A DNA stretch of 64,000 bases from Branchinecta lynchi (GCA_023053575.1 JAKZAP010000053.1:62001-126000); one strand, 5' to 3'; counted from the stretch's first letter, positions 20,298-31,440 are shown. Numbers and translations are program-made. The notes: a model not told the origin generated them from the sequence alone.

Positions 20298-23200
20298 GAA
20301 TAAGCTAGATACTATCTTTATATCTTTAACTTATTCAATATAATCAGAATACTTCTTACTTTTTAGATTTAATTCAATGTAATAAACAAAAATATCAAAG
20401 AGAAATCTCCCAAATGAGATTCAAAAAAAAAATATGAGAGAAAAGAGAAGACTGACCAGGGACCAATATACAATGGGGGCAACAACCAATAAAGTAAACA
20501 CTACCATATGACAACTTGTAAAAAAAAATATGTGAGGTTCCAACTCTTCTAACCTAAATACCAAATGTGAATTATTACCACATAAATCTCTCATTTTATG
20601 AGGTATTTTTAATTCTTGAAGAATATTTTTGTCAAAAAACTAAGAAATATGACTGGAATATTACATATCGTATAAAAAAAACATCTCACACAAATGGGTT
20701 ATTCATTGTTTGTTTAACATACAGCCTCATAGAAAGATACATGGTCCTTAACCTATGACATTACTTTTTAGTTCACTCACTATGACTTCAATGTCATATA
20801 CAAATCTCTATCATTAAGAGAATAGCCCATCAGGTAAGGGGGGGGGGGAATAATAAAAATATGTGAAGGGGCATGGTCACAATGTGACTCATCATCTCTC
20901 AATAATGCCTTATAATAAAGGCTCAACCTTCTTGCCTTCTGACAAAGGTCTTTGAACAGTGGTGCTATATCTCAGTGAGAGGGGAACCACAATAACACAG
21001 GGACTAATAGCACCACAATTCATCTCCATAAATATGCCTATAGGGGGGGAAGGGTCTTCCAACTTAACCTAACGACCCACTTATTAAGGAAACATAAGGG
21101 ATACATTGCCAGGAAAGTAGGTTGACTAGAAAAACAGGACCAAAGGTGTCGATGGGATCCCAAAAATCTAATATTTGATTCAGACAATCGAGTCTTGTCT
21201 TCGCCAGATCCAGTCTTGGACAGGCTAATTATCAGAGAAAACCAAGTTCAGATATACCTCTATAAACCATATCTATTTTGACGATACTGACCGGGACTTC
21301 CTGCCGATTTCCGAGCGAACTACTAGCCCAGCAAACAAAAAAAATACAGAAACAAAACCAGCGTATCTCCTTATCCCTATAAAGAACATCTAATCAACTT
21401 TGAATAAAAGTTTGACTTACAAAAAAATCCGGTTACAACCGGATTCCGGAAAAATTATATGTCCGGGTAAAAAAACATCGTCATAAACCGACTCAGCCTC
21501 CCTTCTTACCCCTTAATCTGTCATCTACTCGAACTTTTGCTTTTAACAAATTTTCCGGTTTTGGCCGGATTCCGGGCGAACTACTTGTCCGTCAAGAAAA
21601 TGATTTTCACCATCGTCTTCAGCATGTCTTCCTACCCCTAAATCGAACATCTAATCAACTTCAAATAAAACTTTCACTTTTAACAAACTTTCCGGTTTTG
21701 GCCGGATTCCGGGCGAACTACTCGTCCGATGACAAAATGAGTTTCCCCATCGTGCTCAGCATGTCTTCTTACCCCAAAATCGACTATCAAACTATCAACT
21801 CGAAATAAAACTTCTAATTTTAACAAACTTTCCGGTTTCGGCCGGATTCCGGGCGTACTACTTATCCTTCGAGAAAATGGTTTTCACCATCGTCTTCAGC
21901 ATGTCTTCCTACCCCTAAATCGAACATCTAATCAACTTCAAATAAAACTTTTACTTTTAACAAACTTTCCGGTTTTGGCCGGATTCCGGGCGAACTACTC
22001 GTCCGATGACAAAATAGTTTTCACCATCGTGCTCAGCATGTCTTCTTACCCCGTAATCGACTATCACATTAGCTGTTTCAAAATATTTTGTTTGCCCCTT
22101 AATTTAAACCCCCTCCCCCACCCCTAAATGTAGGGCTACATAGCCCATCTACGAACTTGACTGGTCCGACGACCCAACGAATCCTCACACCAAGTTTCAT
22201 CAAAATATCTCACTCCCTTCGAGAGTTATCGTGCTTACAGACGGACGGACGGACGGACGGACGGACGGACGGACGGACGGACAGACGGACAACTTTTGCG
22301 ATGTCATAGGTATCCCTCCACTTACGTTTTGGGATCCCAAAAATGTGAGGCCTACTCATACCGTATCAACAAGCATACAAGGGGGGGAGGGTCTCCAACT
22401 TAGTTAACCAACCCAGTTATAAAGTAAACATAACGGATAAAACTGGCAGCCAAGAAGGATGACTAAAAAAAAGAAATAGGGGACTCAATCATACCACTAA
22501 AATACATTCACATTCACAATCATCATGTGTAATGTCAAAACAGGTCGTAATTCCTGTCATAACAGGAAAATATGGACGTAACATCCATTTCCATATAAAA
22601 TTCTAATCTGTGAGGCTAGTTGTTAGCTCAGGTCATGACTCCTGACTAACATAAACAACAATACCACTGGTGAAAAATATCAGTGAAAATGCTCCACATA
22701 ATTCATGAAAGAAAAATTCCTGATCAGGGAATAATGTATCATAAATATTGGACAAGAAAAAAAAAAATGATATGCAACAGTCATACTAACTATTAACCAG
22801 CCCAAATAGTTACAAAACTTCTGGCAAATGCAATCTTAATGGACCCATCAATCATGCTATTAGTGGAACCTCACCTAATAAATATCCTTAAATACCCAAA
22901 ATAAAAATATTATACCCATATTTTTACTTATAAATAGAGGACTAGCCTCTCTTATCTGGGGCATACCTCAAGAAAAATGGGGATATTAGGCCTAAGTTGT
23001 CATAAGGTAACGCTTACTTTAAACTAAACGACAAAAAGTCCAGTACTACAAACCAAAGCGTAAATCGACCAAAATTTAATTTTTAAGTTATTTTCCCCCT
23101 TAAATCTTATAATAATTCCCCATTCTTGCTATTAAACCTATAATTTATTCCAAACAATAAACAAATTCCCAAAAATTTTAGTTTACGTTCTTCGAAAAAA

Positions 23201-23442
23201 AAAATCCAAAGTTTTTACTTTACGTTCTTCGAAGAAAAAAAAATCAGAAAATTTTACTTTATATTCTTCGACAAAAAAAAAATTGCAAATTTACTTTTAA
23301 CCTATTATTATAATAAAGCAATGGGGAAAAAATCCAAAAACCCACTTCATGTACCATAGTTACGACAATGGTGTGGGGAAAAAAAAATTCCAAAATCCAC
23401 TTCTTATATCATTGATACGACAATGGTGCGGGGAAAAAAAAA
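20298..23442 (-). other. Leader of the gypsy element
   Basis: About 3.1 kb, AT-rich, no long frame. It contains the inserted H repeat 21135-22338. Sequence around 21045-21135 and 22384-22475 is duplicated (G-run, CCAACTTA, AACATAA.GGATA). 23179-23300 holds about three ~40 bp units with TTTACGTTCTTCGA and A-runs. Confidence 0.7.
21135..22338 (-). repeat. H-family repeat inserted in the gypsy leader
   Basis: Complete copy in reverse orientation: right end GACCAAAGGTGTCGATGG at 21138, five or so ~155 bp core units built on CCGGATTCCGGGCGAACTA, a GGAC microsatellite (22240-22290), and left end CACTTACGTTTTGGGATCCC ending at 22338. It lies in an A/T run. Confidence 0.85.
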
Positions 23443-23466
23443 TCCAAATCCCACTTCTGAAACCAT
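23320..23466 (-). repeat. Three tandem primer-site-like units beside the 5' LTR
   Basis: Units of about 60-65 bp, each with A-run, CCAAA, CCACTTC, then CCAT.GTTACGACAATGG-like sequence. The last one is the actual primer site plus the LTR edge (CCATTATTACGATGACTG). The two inner units are degenerate copies. Confidence 0.65.
23443..23465 (-). promoter_or_regulatory. Primer binding site, tRNA-Leu type
   Basis: One base after the 5' LTR the element strand reads TGGTTTCAGAAGTGGGATT. It would pair with a tRNA 3' end AATCCCACTTCTGA.ACCA, which matches common animal tRNA-Leu ends (as I recall them) with one mismatch. Confidence 0.75.
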
Positions 23467-24045
23467 TATTACGATGACTGTATTTGTATATGGAGTTTGC
23501 ACTCTCAACCTGATGTTATGGCGAGGGGTGTAGTAAGCCGGACATAAGATGGTAAATGTCCAGGTATACAATCATCGGACTCAGGATGGCCTAGGGCGTT
23601 GGTGGCCTACTACACGTGCAGAACTTCACGGGTTCATTATGGATTCCCCTGGTCGATTCACACTATGGTTTGCATACCGAACACACAACAGGTTATCAAC
23701 CACCCATCATACACTAGGCCTTACAGGCCAGCCCACTCTAAGGAGCTTAACAAAGACTCATAGAAGTGACCTATGGTCCGTAAGTAAACAAAAGGTTTTA
23801 TTAATAGATGTACTTACAAAAGAACAATCTTTAAGTGAAAAGAGTTGTTACCCGGCCGGGAACCGGGAAAGAAGTGGTCTAGAAGAAGGTGACTCACACC
23901 CGGCGTGGCCAGAGAGTTAATAAGTAATACGAAAGAGTGGCCGCGACGGTATAAAAGATAAAAGACACAGGCAATGGAAGGGAGTAACGCTGCCTAGCGG
24001 CGGCATAAGGAAAACGTACGGAATGTAGATGGCATCACCGTAACA
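23467..24045 (-). repeat. 5' LTR of the gypsy element
   Basis: 579 bp partner of 10882-11460, followed by target duplicate GTTA (24046-24049). Both LTRs contain the same 123-codon antisense frame, which I regard as incidental. Confidence 0.92.
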
Positions 24046-24507
24046 GTTAGATTTAGGGGTAAGAAGGCATTCTGAACACGGTGGTGAAAACTTTTTTTTC
24101 GCCGGAGAAGTAGTTAGCCCGGAATCCGGCCAAAACCGGGAAGTCTTTTAAAAGTAAAAGTTTTATTTGAAGTTGATTAGATGTTCGATTTAGGGGTAGA
24201 AAGACATGGTGAACACGATGGTGAAAACCATTTTCTCACAGGGCAAGAAGTTCGCCCGGAATTCGGCCAAAACCGGAAAGTTTGTTAAAAGTAAAAGTTT
24301 TATCTGAATTTGTTAGATGTTCGATTTAGGGGTAACAAGACATGGTGAATACTTATTTGAAAAGTATTTTCCACCCGGACAACTTGTTCGCCCGGAATCA
24401 GGCCGAAACCGTAAAACATGTTAAAATCAAAAGTATTATTAGAAGTTGATTAGATGACAGATTTAGGGGTAAGAAGACACGCTGAATCTGTATCTGACAA
24501 TCTTTTT
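24046..24507 (+). repeat. H-family repeat (outer copy), continuation
   Basis: Resumes the copy interrupted at 10881: tandem core units with GGTGAAAACC, CGCCCGGAATCCGGCCAAAA and GATTTAGGGGTAAGAAGACA. It is interrupted again at the T-run 24503-24507 by a second H copy and continues after 25678 (TTTTACCGGGACATATAG) to about 25735. Confidence 0.8.
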
Positions 24508-25678
24508 GGGATCCCAAGACGTAAGTGGAGGGATACCTATGACATCGCAAAAGTTGTCCGTCCGTCCGTCTGTCCGTCTGTAAGCACGATAACTATCGAA
24601 GGGAATGGAATATTTTGATGAAACTTGGTGTGAGGATTCGTTGGGTCGTCGGACCAGTCAAGTTCGTAGATGGGCTTTGTTGCCCTACATTTAGGGGTGG
24701 GGGAGGGGGTTCAAATTAAGGGGCGCACAAAATATTTTGAAACAGCTGATATGATAGTCGATTATGGGGTAAGAAGACATGCTGAGCACGATGGTGAAAA
24801 CTATTTTGTCATCGAACGAGTAGTTCGCCCGGAATCCGGCCAAAACCGGAAAGTTTGTTAAAAGTAAAAGTTTTATTTGAAGTTGATTAGATGTTCGATT
24901 TAGGGGTAGCTAGACATGGTGAAGAGATGGTGAAAACCATTTTCTCGACGGACAAGTAGTTCGCCCGGAATCCGGTGGAAACCGGAAAGTTTGTGAAAAT
25001 TAGAAGTTTTATTTCGAGTTGATTAGATGTTCGATTTAGGGCAAGAAAACATGTTGAACACTTATGTGAAAGGAATCTTTTACCCGAACATGTAGTTCGC
25101 CCGGAATCCGGCGAAAACCGGAAAGTTGGTTAAAAGTAAAAGTTTAATCTGAAGTTGATTAATTGTTTGATTAATGGGTAAAAAGACATGCCGAACACGA
25201 TGGTGAAAATCATTTTCTCGCTGGACAACTAGTTCGCCCGGAATCCGGCCAAAACCTGAAAATTTGTCAAAAGCAAAAGTTCGATTAGATGACAGATTAA
25301 GGGGTAAGAAGAGAGGCTGAGTCGGTTTATGACAATGGCTTTTTACCCGGACATATAATTATTCCGGAATCCGGTTGTAAGCAGATTTTCTTTTAAGTCA
25401 AACTTTTATTCAAAGTTGATTAGATGTTCTTTATAGGGATAAGGAGATACGCTGGTTTTGTTTCTGTTTTTTTTTTTTTGCTGGACTAGCTAGTTCGCTC
25501 GGAAATCGGCAGGAAGTCTCGGTCAGTATCGTCAAAATAGATATGGCTTATACAGGTATATCTGAACCTGGTTTTCTCTTATGATTAGCCTGTCCAAGAC
25601 TGGATCTCGCGAAGACGAGACTCGATTGTCTGAATCAAATATTAGATTTTTGGGATCCCATCGACACCTTTGGTCTTG
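24508..25678 (+). repeat. H-family repeat inserted into another H copy
   Basis: Complete: left end GGGATCCCAAGACGTAAGTG, GTCC microsatellite (24558-24582), about five ~155 bp core units, right end GGGATCCCATCGACACC then TTTGGTCTTG. Both junctions are in T-runs, consistent with insertion between T residues. Confidence 0.85.
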
Positions 25679-25937
25679 TTTTTTACCGGGACATATAGTT
25701 CGTTCGGAATCCGGTTAATAATCGGAATATGGAACTTGGTTCTATTGGCATTTCAGGTAGGACTGGGCCTTAAAAGCGATAGAAGAGGTCATACATCTCA
25801 TATATACGCTACCTGCCACAATGCAGCTTTGAGACTGAGTTTCCTTGCTCATTTTATAATTTTTCCTCGCTAGCTGAGAGCCGAAGCAGCGGTAATCCCC
25901 CCGCCCCCCCCCCCCCCCCTCCCAACTGGTATACCTG
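25679..25937 (+). other. End of outer H copy, then unassigned sequence
   Basis: 25679-25735 completes the outer H repeat. The remainder includes a C-run (25893-25922) and no gene. Confidence 0.5.
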
Positions 25938-26344
25938 AATAAATATTCCTTCAGCGCTAGCTCAAGCTGACTGCGAATCATATTTGATCCATTCACGGGT
26001 CAGGAATTTTATTAGAGCTATATTTCGGTCCTTCTTGGCAAGGGTCATCTTGGCGTCGGGACCCATCAATTTACTTATCTAGACCTAAATATCCTCAACT
26101 ATACCAACTTAAGATTTTATTCCATTCACGGGTCAAAAACTTTTACTCGTGGGTGAACTGGGACAACTTTCCGATCAACGGGGAGGGTGGGGAGTGGTTC
26201 AACTCCACATATATATTTCTACCCCGATATATTCCTGCCGCTCAAGTTGGAAAAGCGAACTTGTGGGAAACACCAGATGTTCCCCACAAGGTATATAGCT
26301 CTAATAAAACTCAGCTGACGTATCCGTTTTGCACTTTCAAATGT
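25938..26344 (-). mobile_element. Palindromic retroposon (F family), member 2
   Basis: Flanked by GGTATACCTG (25928-25937) and GGTGTACCTG (26345-26354), a 10 bp duplication with one change. The left side has the family tail (TATTCCTTCAGC..CTAGCTC, reverse sense). Arms share ATTTTATTAGAGCTATAT with its complement and the core GCTGACGTATCCGTTTTGCA. The loop contains unrelated sequence. Confidence 0.55.
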
Positions 26345-26380
26345 GGTGTACCTGCTCTAAAGTATTGTTTTTTGTTTCAG

Positions 26381-26520
26381 AGGAAGTAATGTTGGAGGAT
26401 TCCCAAGTTCAAGAAGACCATTTGGAAAACGAGCAGGACTTGAATACAGTGTTCCTAATTTCCGGCATTGATTCACGAGGTGGCGGACGAGGTGAGGATT
26501 TTGGGTTCGAATGGTTGTAG
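26381..26520 (+). pseudogene. Duplicated start of the zinc-finger exon
   Basis: Acceptor TTGTTTCAG ends at 26380. The frame then reads EEVMLEDSQVQEDHLENEQ and DLNTVFLISGIDSRG, as in the finger exon at 27138. It diverges after GIDSRG and stops at 26518-26520 with no fingers. The intron before the acceptor is duplicated too (AATGTGGTGTACCTGCTCTAA versus 27093-27115), so this is a ~757 bp tandem duplication. It might be an alternative terminal exon giving a finger-less protein. Confidence 0.6.
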
Positions 26521-26649
26521 AGTCCTAAAGCCTTGCTGGTGCCCAAGAAGAGTAAATGATCGTGCTCTTTCTATGTTAAATGTCGCGATCACAAGATTGC
26601 GTGACTTCCGGTTGGGCCAGAGCGTAGTCTAGATGATCCAGCGTGGGTC

Positions 26650-27067
26650 ATAAGGCGTACTCTCGCCGTTCCCCACGGACTCCACTTGAGGAGTCCCCGC
26701 GTTTTTGTTTGTCCCAGGGACTCACTCCCCGTATTCTCGCTAGTCCCAGCGGACTGGAAATACTCCGATTATCATCACCATCATCAAAAAGGACTCCCTT
26801 TCAGATTCGGAGGGGAATCCATTTTGCTGGTGTTGGTACAAGGTAAAATTAATTAAAAATAATCAGAATAAACACAACCAAGAATAAATTGGCTCCAGAC
26901 TAATTTCGTGGACGGCTTATTTATTTTTCGAAAAAAATCCATGTTGGAAGCATTCCCCGTGTTCTCGCTGTTTCTGTCCGCGGGGTCCGCGTGGAGTGAC
27001 TCCCTATATTCTCGCCGTTCCCTTTGATTCTCCGAGAAGTCCTCGAGGAACGGCGAGAATACGCCTA
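26650..27067. mobile_element. TIR element of ~418 bp between the duplicated exons
   Basis: Ends GGCGTACTCTCGCCGTTCC (26654-26672) and GGAACGGCGAGAATACGCC near 27048-27066, with one mismatch. A related copy lies at 34780-34985. No transposase. Confidence 0.6.
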
Positions 27068-27137
27068 TAGTCAAACTATGTCATAGTCACTATCAAATGT
27101 GGTGTGCCTGCTCTAATATATTTTTTTTTTGTTTCAG

Positions 27138-28048
27138 TTGAAAGAATTTCGGAGGAATCCCAAGTTCAAGAAGACCATTTGGAAAACGAACAGGACTTGA
27201 ATACAGTGTTCCTAATTTCCGGCATTGATTCTCGAGGTGACGAATATTTCAAAACAGAGCCCGAAGATCAAAGTGATGGCGAGGAAAATCCACTAGATGG
27301 ACAAATATCTGACAGCGTACATGTGGAAGAAAAGTATTTTTCTTGCAACGTTTGTGATAAGACATTCACTCGAAAGAATGCTCTGCTTCAGCATATGAGG
27401 GTACACACGGGCGAAAAGCCTTACTCCTGTGAAGTTTGCGGGAAGACGTTTGCTAAAACCAGCAATAGATCCAAGCATATGTTAAAACACACGGGTGAAA
27501 AGCCATATTCCTGTGAAGTTTGTGGGAGGGCGTTTGCCAACTGCAGCAACAAATCCAGGCATATGTTAAAACACAGCTTAGTTGTGGCAGAAAAGACTCA
27601 TTCTTGCAACGTTTGTCATAAGATGTTCGCTCGAAAATATTATCTACTTCAGCATATGAGGGTGCACACAGGCGAAAAGCCATATTCCTGTGAAGTCTGT
27701 GGGAGGGCGTTTGCCAACTTGAGCAACAAAGCAAAGCATTTGTTAAAACACAAAGGAGAAAAGTCCAACTGTTGTGAAGTCTGTGGGAAAACATTTCTTC
27801 ATCGCCGTCAGCTGAAGGACCACATGCAATCTCACACAGGACCAAAGCGATTCTCTTGTGAAATATGTGAGGAAAAGTTTTCCTTCTTCAGTAACAAGAC
27901 CGAGCATATGAAAACACACAGAGGAGTGAAGCCGTTCTCTTGTGAAGTCTGTGAGAAATCCTTTGCTAAGCTCTATCATCTGAGGAATCACATGAAAATT
28001 CACACAGAAATAGTGCCTTCTCTTGAAGTAGGTGAGAAAGACCTGTGA
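27138..28048 (+). CDS. C2H2 zinc-finger protein, terminal exon with eight fingers
   Basis: Exon after acceptor TTTGTTTCAG (ends 27137), starting in phase 1 (two bases of a split codon), the phase in which THAP and acidic exons end. About 65 residues of acidic N-terminal sequence come first (QVQEDHLENEQDLNTV; a possible SUMO site FKTEP). Eight C2H2 fingers follow (first Cys at about 27344): 1-3 joined by TGEKPY linkers, a gap (SLVVAEKTH), then 4-8. Fingers 7 and 8 use RGVKPFSCE linkers. A TGA at 28046 ends it. The protein should bind DNA in the nucleus as a multi-finger transcription factor. The ATG at 27104 lies in the intron and is not the start. I infer that upstream exons supply the N-terminus. 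Confidence 0.85.
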
Positions 28049-29640
28049 AGTCTGACAAAGCACATGAAGACGCACACAGGAGAGAAGCCATTCTCTTGTG
28101 AAATATGTGAGAAATCCTTTGCTCAGCTCTGAGGAATCACAAGAAAATTCACACAGAAACAGTGCCTTCTCTAGAAGTAGGTGAGAAAGGCCAGTGAAGT
28201 TTGTGAGAAAATTGTGTGTGCTAGAGCGACAAGGCCGCGATTCTCTTGTGCAGTATGTGAGGAAAAGTTTGCCTTCTTCAGTAATAAGACCGAGCATATG
28301 AAAACACACAGAGGAGTGAAGCCATTCTCTTGTGAAATCTGTGAGAAATCCTTTGTCCAGCGGTATCATCTCAGGAATCACATGCAAATTCACACAGAAA
28401 TAGGGCCTTCTCTAGAAGTAGGTGAGAAAAGCCAGTGAAGTTTGTGAGAAAATTGTGTGTGCTACAGCGACAAGACCGCGATTCTCTTGTGCAGTATGTG
28501 AGGAAAAGTTTGCCTTCTTCAGTAACAAGACCGAGCATATGAAAACACACAGAGGAGTGAAGCCATTCTCTTGAAATCTGTGAGAAATCCATTGATCAGC
28601 TCTATCATCTTAGGAATCACATGAAAATTCACACAGAAATAGTGCCTTCTCTTGAAGTAGGTGAGAAAGGCCAGTGAAGTTTGTGAGAAAATTGTGTGTG
28701 CTACAGCGACAAGACCGCGATTCTCTTGTGCAGTATGTGAGGAAAAGTTTGCCTTCTTCAGTAACAAGACCGAGCATATGAAAACACACAGAGGAGTGAA
28801 GCCATTCTCTTGGAATCTGTGAGAAATCCATTGATCAGCTCTATCATCTTAGGAATCACATGAAAATTCACACAGAAATAGTGCCTTCTCTTGAAGTAGG
28901 TGAGAAAGGCCAGTGAAGTTTGTGAGAAAATTGTGTGTGCTACAGCGACAAGACCGCGATTCTCTTGTGCAGTATGTGAGGAAAAGTTTGCCTTCTTCAG
29001 TAACAAGACCGAGCATATGAAAACACACAGAGGAGTGAAGCCATTCTCTTGAAATCTGTGAGAAATCCATTGATCAGCTCTATCATCTTAGGAATCACAT
29101 GAAAATTCACACAGAAATAGTGCCTTCTCTTGAAGTAGGTGAGAAAGGCCAGTGAAGTTTGTGAGAAAATTGTGTGTGCTACAGCGACAAGACCGCGATT
29201 CTCTTCTGCAGTATGTGAGGAAAAGTTTGCCTTCTTCAGTAATAAGACCGATCAGATCAGAACACACAGAGGAGTGAAGCCATTCTCTTGTGAAATCTGT
29301 GAGAAATCGTTTGCTCAGCGCTATCATCTCAGGAATCACATGAAAATTCACACAGAAATAGTGCCTTCTCTTGAAGTAGGTGAGAAAGGCCAGTGAAGTT
29401 TGTGAGAAAATTGTGTGTGCTAAATCGACAAGACCGCGATTTTCTTGTGCAGTATGTGAGGAAAAGTTTGCCTTCTTCAGTAATAAGACCGAGCTCATGA
29501 AAACACACAGAGGAGTGAAGCCATTCTCTTGTGAAATCTGTGAGAAATCCTTTGATCAGCGCTATCATCTGAGGAATCACATGGAAATTCACACACAAAA
29601 TGAGCGATTCTCTTGACGTAAGTGAGAAAGTCCAGTTAAG
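28049..29640 (+). pseudogene. Decayed tandem array of two-finger units
   Basis: About six and a half copies of a ~239-241 bp unit behind the finger exon (unit starts near 28158, 28400, 28640, 28879, 29118 and 29358). Each codes FSCAVCEEKFAFFSNKTEHM and FSCEICEKSF..RYHLRNHM, so each is derived from fingers 7-8. Frames are broken by stop codons at the unit joints (GGCCAGTGA) and by 2 bp losses in the middle copies (near 28569, 28809 and 29049). The three middle copies are nearly identical, breaks included, so they amplified after decay. Long - strand frames here are shadows. Confidence 0.85.
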
Positions 29641-30461
29641 TTTGTGAGAAAAAAATTGCCTGGTTCAGCAATATGAACAATCATGTAAAGGCGCATTTCA
29701 AGTATTCAAGTATTTCAAGTATTTATTTCCGTACTAAAATTATATAACACTGGAGAACTTGTTCTATTGGCCTAGAAGGAAAAGAATCTTGTGTAGGTCT
29801 AGCTAAACTGCAACTTAAAGATTAGAGAGAAGCCATTCAGGAGAGCCATACAGAAGCCATTCTTTTCTGAGAATTTGTGAGAAACCCTTTGCTCAGCGCT
29901 GTCATCTGAGGAATCACGTGAAAACTCACACATAATAGAGCCATAAGTATGTGAGAAAGACTTTATTCGGCTTAGAAATAAAAATAAGCATATGAAGCTA
30001 GAAACCATAATCCTGTAATGTTTGTGAAAAATAGTTGCATGCTACAGCAACAAGACCAAGCATATGAAAACGCACACACTAGAGTAGCCATTATTTCGTG
30101 AAGTCAGTGAGAAATCCGTTGCTCAGCGCTATTGTCTGAAAAACCACCTGAAAACTCACACAGGAGAGCTATTCTCTTGTGAAGTCTCTGATTGGGGCTA
30201 GTGTCACTGCTATTTGAGTGTGCGTCACTTTTTTAAGTTTTGGCACTACTCTCTCGTGTTATTTTGCTCAAATTTCCGCGGGGCTTCCTTGACCAACAAG
30301 ATTTTCATGGCTCACGAAGTCGATAAACAACTTCCGAGAGGCGTGACTAGTTGCGTTTTTTCAGTAGTTTATTTTTCTCTTGTGAGTCACTACCATCTGA
30401 GGAATCACATACTAACTCATAGCAGAGCCAGTATCTTTAAGTATGTGAAAAAGTTTTTATA
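29641..30461 (+). pseudogene. Further finger relics
   Basis: Scattered decayed finger pieces: about 29830-29935 (CHLRNHVKTHT-like), 30045-30180, and 30385-30450 (YHLRNHILTHS-like). No continuous frame. Confidence 0.6.
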
Positions 30462-31205
30462 AGTAGTGAACTGAAAGACAAAAACGCTCCTCAGCCGGGA
30501 TTTGAACCCAGGACCCTCTGCTTACAAGGCAGGCGCTCTACCATTTGAGCTACCGAGGGGCTTGTGAACAGAGTTCGCAAAACACTACAATAGTCTGGTA
30601 GAAGCCGGCCATAGGAACAGTGATCCCGTCCGAAGGTAAAATCATCTAACCAGTTCACATCCCCATGTCACGGAAATTAATATATTATAGATGGCACTTT
30701 ACACAAGGGACTTTTACCGTTACCAATAAACCAGAAACAAGGGCGTCTTCCCCATTAAAATTATAAATGAATGATTCTTTTTGTTAACCCACTTCTATAA
30801 AATTGAAATAGTGGAGTACGTAGAGAAAAGAAAGAACACAACTTAAATTAGAATACAAATTCAGACTTCGAAGAGGTTAAACTTCATACAAACGGACAAG
30901 ACGGTGATGCGGAGAAAACGCGGCGACCGACAGATTCCTATGCAGCTCGTCAATTTTAACAGTTATTAGTAACTGAAAATTTGTTTATCATTTTTCGGTT
31001 TCTATACCAAATTGGCAACTAGAGGAGGAATTTACAGTAGCGGAAGTATGCTATTCGAATGTATATTTGGTTTTCACCATGAGACCCCGCCTTGTGGGTC
31101 CTGGTAAGTCTACGTGGCTCCGACAATGGAGTCATAGAGTTATCAATTTGAAAAAATTGCTTCTGGGTTTATTGGTCACGGTAAAAGTCCCTTGTGTAAA
31201 GTGCG
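30462..31205. mobile_element. tRNA-Thr-bearing retroposon, copy 2 (interrupted)
   Basis: 30462-30640 matches 3371-3550 (AAGTAGTGAACTGAAAGAC, tRNA block, GCCGGCCATAGGAACAGTGA). 31085-31205 matches the other end (CGACAATGGAGTC, AAAGTCCCTTGTGTAAAGTG). Between them the end block also appears inverted (30710-30740), so the copy was rearranged. It sits inside the finger relics. Confidence 0.55.
30487..30559 (-). tRNA. tRNA-Thr(UGU)-like sequence, second copy
   Basis: Same cloverleaf as 3404-3477: anticodon TGT (complement at 30524-30526), shorter D loop, same T arm, and a C-A mismatch at acceptor pair 1-72. Confidence 0.6.
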
Positions 31206-31440
31206 AAAATGAGCATGCTACACACGCAGGGAAACTCTAATCTGTGACGTTGGTGAGGAACAAGTTAACACAACACTATCGTAAGGTGCAGCATATAAGG
31301 GTCCACTCACGATAAAATTCGTATTGAGAAAAAGTTCTCATGTCGTGGGCGTCGACTGCAACATCTGAAACTGCACGCAGAAGATAGGCCCTTGTCTTCT
31401 TATCAATGCGAGAAGGAATTTGTTCAGAGTTTACGTTCGG
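31206..31440 (+). pseudogene. Distal finger relics
   Basis: Fragments such as CNLCDVG-like, QHIRVHS-like and LKLHAED-like sequence in shifting frames, about 31230-31435. Probably outliers of the finger array. Confidence 0.4.

Larger units (their letters stand above)
10882..24045 (-). mobile_element. Structurally complete Ty3/gypsy-type LTR retrotransposon
   Basis: In element order: 5' LTR 23467-24045, primer site 23443-23465, long leader, gag 20297-18513, pol to 13258, a 1.8 kb post-pol region, polypurine tract 11461-11473, 3' LTR 10882-11460. The 4 bp target duplication is GTTA. Domain order PR-RT-RNaseH-IN fits Ty3/gypsy. At 13.2 kb it is long for the group. The excess comes from a ~3.1 kb leader (including an inserted H repeat), a ~500-residue pol extension and the post-pol region. 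Both large frames are open and the LTRs differ at one position that I found, so the insertion is recent. Confidence 0.93.

Noticed and set aside
22240..22290. GGAC tetranucleotide run as a CRISPR-like or regulatory array
   Set aside because: It is the microsatellite of the H repeat, with no spacers.
27104..27137. ATG at 27104 as start of the zinc-finger protein
   Set aside because: It lies in the polypyrimidine tract before a clear acceptor, and the upstream duplicate has the same intron-exon border.
27453..29598. Long - strand frames across the zinc-finger exon and array
   Set aside because: They are reverse-strand shadows of the repetitive C2H2 code. The + strand has the fingers and splice site.
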